Positions 60,651 to 64,000 of a DNA stretch of 64,000 nucleotides are shown piece by piece (the first letter of the stretch is position 1; the number at the start of each line of letters is the position of its first letter). The notes under the pieces were generated by a model that ran no database searches, was not told the origin of the DNA, and saw only the letters and a program-made list of their open reading frames with translations. The position numbers and the translations under genes were made by a program. Origin of the DNA: Pogonophryne albipinna (Eukaryota > Chordata > Actinopteri > Perciformes > Artedidraconidae); contig CM053249.1 in assembly GCA_028583405.1 (NCBI GenBank), positions 36,336,765-36,400,764 on the forward strand, written 5' to 3'.

Positions 60651-61500
60651 NNNNNNNNNNNNNNNNNNNNNNNNNNNNNNNNNNNNNNNNNNNNNNNNNN
60701 NNNNNNNNNNNNNNNNNNNNNNNNNNNNNNNNNNNNNNNNNNNNNNNNNNNNNNNNNNNNNNNNNNNNNNNNNNNNNNNNNNNNNNNNNNNNNNNNNNNN
60801 NNNNNNNNNNNNNNNNNNNNNNNNNNNNNNNNNNNNNNNNNNNNNNNNNNNNNNNNNNNNNNNNNNNNNNNNNNNNNNNNNNNNNNNNNNNNNNNNNNNN
60901 NNNNNNNNNNNNNNNNNNNNNNNNNNNNNNNNNNNNNNNNNNNNNNNNNNNNNNNNNNNNNNNNNNNNNNNNNNNNNNNNNNNNNNNNNNNNNNNNNNNN
61001 NNNNNNNNNNNNNNNNNNNNNNNNNNNNNNNNNNNNNNNNNNNNNNNNNNNNNNNNNNNNNNNNNNNNNNNNNNNNNNNNNNNNNNNNNNNNNNNNNNNN
61101 NNNNNNNNNNNNNNNNNNNNNNNNNNNNNNNNNNNNNNNNNNNNNNNNNNNNNNNNNNNNNNNNNNNNNNNNNNNNNNNNNNNNNNNNNNNNNNNNNNNN
61201 NNNNNNNNNNNNNNNNNNNNNNNNNNNNNNNNNNNNNNNNNNNNNNNNNNNNNNNNNNNNNNNNNNNNNNNNNNNNNNNNNNNNNNNNNNNNNNNNNNNN
61301 NNNNNNNNNNNNNNNNNNNNNNNNNNNNNNNNNNNNNNNNNNNNNNNNNNNNNNNNNNNNNNNNNNNNNNNNNNNNNNNNNNNNNNNNNNNNNNNNNNNN
61401 NNNNNNNNNNNNNNNNNNNNNNNNNNNNNNNNNNNNNNNNNNNNNNNNNNNNNNNNNNNNNNNNNNNNNNNNNNNNNNNNNNNNNNNNNNNNNNNNNNNN
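60651..61500. other. Assembly gap (850 N)
   Basis: The satellite array runs into the gap and is not seen on its right side, so the true array length is unknown. Frames reported across it are meaningless. Confidence 1.
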
Positions 61501-61652
61501 GCATTTAGAAATGTGGTGGCAGTGATAACATGTATCTTCTTCTGCCTTCTCAGCGTATCAGACATCCTGCCTTTGACGTTAAACCTTCTTCTTCCTCACG
61601 AGATGCAACACATCACTTCCACTTCCTGAACACACAGAGGAGAGTCTTCAAC

Positions 61653-62020
61653 ATGCGCTGCACTTATATTGTGATAATTATCCCACTCCTCTGGGTCAAA
61701 GGTGGGTTATTCATTTCTGCTTCAACACTTTACAGTTGATCATAGATGAAATGACTCTCATGATGTTTGTCTCCCGGCTGCAGGAGTGTCTCCAGATGTG
61801 TTTCAGTCTCCAGCCGTGGTTCTGACGGAGGTGAAGCTGAGCTGCAGACACAGCATCAACGGCTTCGACTCCACGCTGTGGTTCCTCCGCCTCCAGGGGA
61901 AACCTCTCTGCAGCTGATCGGCTTCACCAGATGCACTAAAGTGGTTGAGAAGCCTTTCCAGGGTTTCTTTAACATGAGCGTCCCTCACACAGCGGGCATT
62001 ACTTCTGTGCAGCCTCTCGT
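61653..62020 (+). pseudogene. T-cell receptor beta-like V segment, degenerate
   Basis: Exon 1 (61653-61701) is a signal peptide: MRCTYIVIIIPLLWVKG. An 82-bp GT-AG intron (61702-61783) follows in the usual phase-1 position. Exon 2 reads GVSPDVFQSPAVVLTEVKLS then CRHS (first Cys) and LWF (core Trp). After a 1-nt frameshift near 61905 it gives LQLIGFTRC and EKPFQGFFNMS, and after a loss of most of framework 3 and another frame change SGHYFCAAS (second Cys). LQLIG and CAAS are typical of fish TRBV segments. The only recombination signal trace is a nonamer-like ACAAAAACA at 62052-62060; no CACAGTG heptamer lies 12 or 23 bp before it. It therefore cannot contribute a receptor chain. Confidence 0.7.
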
Positions 62021-62194
62021 CGCCCCGCGATACAAACCCACAAAGTCCCCGACAAAAACATTAGTGTGAAACCTGCAGAAACCACCTGCAGGAGGTCAGA
62101 TAACAGGGGGGGGAGATAATGACAGAAAGATAGACAGCTGTCTAGAGGCCCTCTTCCTCTCCTGTAGTGTATTCACAGGTGTTAGTGCATGTTC

Positions 62195-62274
62195 TTAAAA
62201 ACTCTCATACATGAGAAGGAATATAGAACACAAGAAATAGAAAACCCCAATTTAAAAGCATACACTGATACGGC
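62195..62274. repeat. Segment duplicated at 63708-63782
   Basis: AAAACTCTCAT, ACACAAGA, AGAAAACCC and GCATACACTGAT in order are shared with 63708-63782, with small indels. The segment lies downstream of the V pseudogene. Confidence 0.75.
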
Positions 62275-62925
62275 TTACGGTGCGTCCACGCGGTTCCGTC
62301 GCGTTGAAGCTTGCCGGTGGGCGTGTCTGGTGCGCAACCAACAACCAATCACATTAATCTCCCGCACACGGTTTGATTGGCTAGAGCAGTGCTTCTCAAA
62401 GTGTGGTCCGCGGACCACTGGTGGTGCGTGAGCGCCCCCTAGTGGTCCGCGTGTATATTGGTAACATTTCACATTGAAATAAATAAATACATTTAAGTTT
62501 TCCGCACTCTCGTGGGAATATCTCCACAATGGAGCGAGCTTAAGTTTCACTTTTGATTGCCTGATATAGCCCAGCACAACCCTTCATCACACATGCTGCC
62601 ACTTGTTTGTACCATTTTCAGGCGATTTATAATCTGTTCTAGAAAAACGATGTGATTTTGATATTTGTGGAGTTAGGTGGTCCGCGAGTGTTTTTTTATT
62701 GGTTAAGTGTCCTTGGTTTGAAAAAGTTTGAGAAACACTGGGCTAGAGCTTGTACTGGCATATGATTTGATTGGCTGGCGCTTCCGTCGACGCTTGATAA
62801 GTTGAACTTTTCTGAACTTTCAGTGCGAGCAACGGAGGCAAAGCGTGACGTCACCCCATTCAAAGTGAACGGGCAGAAGCGTTGAAGCTGCAACGCACGC
62901 CGCCGTGTGGACGGGCCGTTACGGC
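62275..62925. mobile_element. MITE with GCGTCCACGCGG / CGTGTGGACGGGC ends
   Basis: Imperfect terminal inverted repeats (ACGGTGCGTCCACGCGG against AACGGCCCGTCCACACGG) with further inverted words (GTTGAAGC, GATTGGCT). It is split by a hAT MITE at 62387. TSD not determined. Confidence 0.6.
62387..62740. mobile_element. hAT MITE (TSD GGCTAGAG)
   Basis: CAGTGCTTCTCAAAG...TTTGAGAAACACTG with GGCTAGAG at 62379-62386 and 62741-62748. GTGGTCCGCGG words recur near both ends. Confidence 0.95.
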
Positions 62926-62946
62926 GCTTTGCAAGATGACCTAGAT

Positions 62947-63506
62947 CAGTGATTCTCAAACCTTTTTCAATAATGTTCCCCTTTGAAAAAGAAATTCAGC
63001 CAAGTCCCCCCTGATCAGCGCAGAAACTATTTGTTAGGGACAACAAGCCTATAAAGAGGTAGAGCACAGCGCTGCACCATCAGGGTCTGATTTATTAACA
63101 ACAGTAACTGAGAAACACTTAAATGCTACATTTCAAATGTTTACAATCCATCACTAAATTCATGGCAAACCAATTTTAACATCAAGCAATAACACTGAGA
63201 CGACATTAGTTACATTGAACTGATCTTTTTAATAAGTTGTTCAATGTAGTGAAACATGGGCTCGAGCTTCACTGAGAGCTTTCGTCATTCTGACAGGGAG
63301 GCAAACTGCAGTTATTACACTTAGTGTTTTAAAATATGTGAAACTCTGTTCATATAAAACCCACACTGCTCAAACTTCATTACTTTTCCTAAAATTGGTT
63401 TATTTATCTTTTTTTTTTTTTATTAACATAAAATAAATCTCACGTACCCCCTGCAGTACTCCAACGTACCCCTAGGGGTCCGCGTACCCCCATTTGAGAA
63501 CCCCTG
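62947..63506. mobile_element. hAT-like MITE
   Basis: CAGTGATTCTCAAACC at the left and CCATTTGAGAACCCCTG at the right are imperfect inverted termini, with GTCCCCCC/TACCCCC-rich subterminal parts. No 8-bp TSD is clear (ACCTAGAT against ACCGGCCC). Confidence 0.75.
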
Positions 63507-63707
63507 ACCGGCCCACTGAACGGATTTATTCTGAGTTGAGAAACGCAGATCGATGGCAGTCGCTCTCGGTCTGAAGAGAAGGCGCTCGTTAGCAGGATCC
63601 AAACGACTTTATAAAGCACATTTAAAAAACAACAGAGCTGTCCGTCAACACATGTCTCAGAAGCAACATGAACACATTTAGACAAAACCAAGACAATACA
63701 AGCATAC

Positions 63708-63782
63708 TCAGAAAAACTCTCATGAGAAACAAAATAAAACACAAGACAGTAGAAAACCCAAACTGAAAAGCACACACTGATC
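63708..63782. repeat. Second copy of the V-flank segment
   Basis: Homologous to 62195-62274. It suggests that the flank of a V-type unit was duplicated in tandem before the MITEs inserted. Confidence 0.7.
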
Positions 63783-63805
63783 CGATGAGCCGCAGCGTGC
63801 AGGTG

Positions 63806-63841
63806 AACAGGAAACAGGAAACAGGAAACAGGAAACAGGAA
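63806..63841. repeat. (ACAGGAA)n tandem repeat
   Basis: Four to five 7-bp units. Confidence 0.95.
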
Positions 63842-63916
63842 GTGAGGGCGGAGACGCCACGGAGGATCAGATGGAGCTCCTCTCTCTGCTCTGTCTCTAC
63901 CTTCCCTCTCCTCCAG

Positions 63917-64000
63917 CAGCTGGTGCTCTCTGAGGGGGGTCTGCAGCTGGTGCTCTCTGAGGGGGGTCTGCAGCTGGTGCTCTCTGAGGGGGGTCTGCAG
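63917..64000. repeat. 27-bp tandem repeat running off the window
   Basis: CAGCTGGTGCTCTCTGAGGG GGGTCTG starts at 63917, 63944, 63971 and 63998. The unit is a multiple of three and open in at least one plus frame (QLVLSEGGL). It follows a short leader-like ORF from 63871. Confidence 0.95.

Noticed and set aside
60572..61629. Frames of 310-330 codons across 60651-61500
   Set aside because: They consist of N bases in the assembly gap.
62022..62060. Functional 23-bp-spacer recombination signal after the V segment
   Set aside because: The nonamer-like ACAAAAACA is present but the bases 23 bp (GCCCCGC) and 12 bp (CAAACCC) upstream are not heptamers.

Overview
The window is vertebrate, almost certainly teleost, genomic DNA. 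It has no bacterial features. It is packed with transposable elements typical of fish (BEL/Pao, DIRS, L2 and other jockey-type LINEs, Tc1-like, several hAT families, tRNA-derived SINEs with an L2-like tail), long (AC)n microsatellites, a large satellite array, and one recognisable host gene: a broken T-cell-receptor-beta-like V segment near the right end. Most of the 64 kb can be read as layered insertions, and many layers can be proved by target-site duplications (TSDs) readable in the sequence.

Layout. 1-4883: 3' part of a BEL/Pao retrotransposon whose reverse transcriptase was removed by an apparently in-frame deletion, plus its 3' LTR. 5005-20607: a minus-strand DIRS retrotransposon (gag, RT, RNase H, tyrosine recombinase). 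Its recombinase is split by an 8.9-kb hAT-like transposon (6428-15331) carrying a 10-exon gene open throughout (819 codons predicted); that transposon holds a nearly intact L2 LINE. LTR-like blocks sit near both DIRS ends. 20965-21412: solo LTR (TSD GTATC). 24000-34601: two ends of one Tc1-like element enclosing about 10 kb of other insertions: a THAP-exon DNA transposon, two hAT MITEs with perfect 8-bp TSDs, a solo LTR, a 1.6-kb Tc1-like element, and a very young LTR element (29011-32971) with apparently identical 374-bp LTRs, TSD ACATG and one intact, highly repetitive ORF of about 1,079 aa. 34997-38998: a near full-length minus-strand jockey-type LINE with a 2A-like motif. 39187-41240: a DNA transposon holding a Mutator-like MITE and a third hAT MITE. 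41241-46932: mostly unique sequence with two SINEs and a LINE tail. 46933-47582: long-TIR MITE with a 6-bp TSD. 48022-52494: LINE fragment, hAT fragment, complete hAT element (TSD GTTTAGAT) and solo LTR (TSD GCTAC). 52718-60650: minisatellites, then a satellite array of about 174-bp monomers running into an 850-bp assembly gap (60651-61500). 61653-64000: TCR V-beta-like pseudogene, three small MITEs and a 27-bp tandem repeat that runs off the window.

No operon-like or pathway co-operation is present; the story is the order of insertions. The strongest leads are the young LTR element with its giant repeat-rich ORF, the intact multi-exon hAT-like transposase gene, the satellite next to an immune-receptor V segment, and the long-TIR MITE with an unusual 6-bp TSD.
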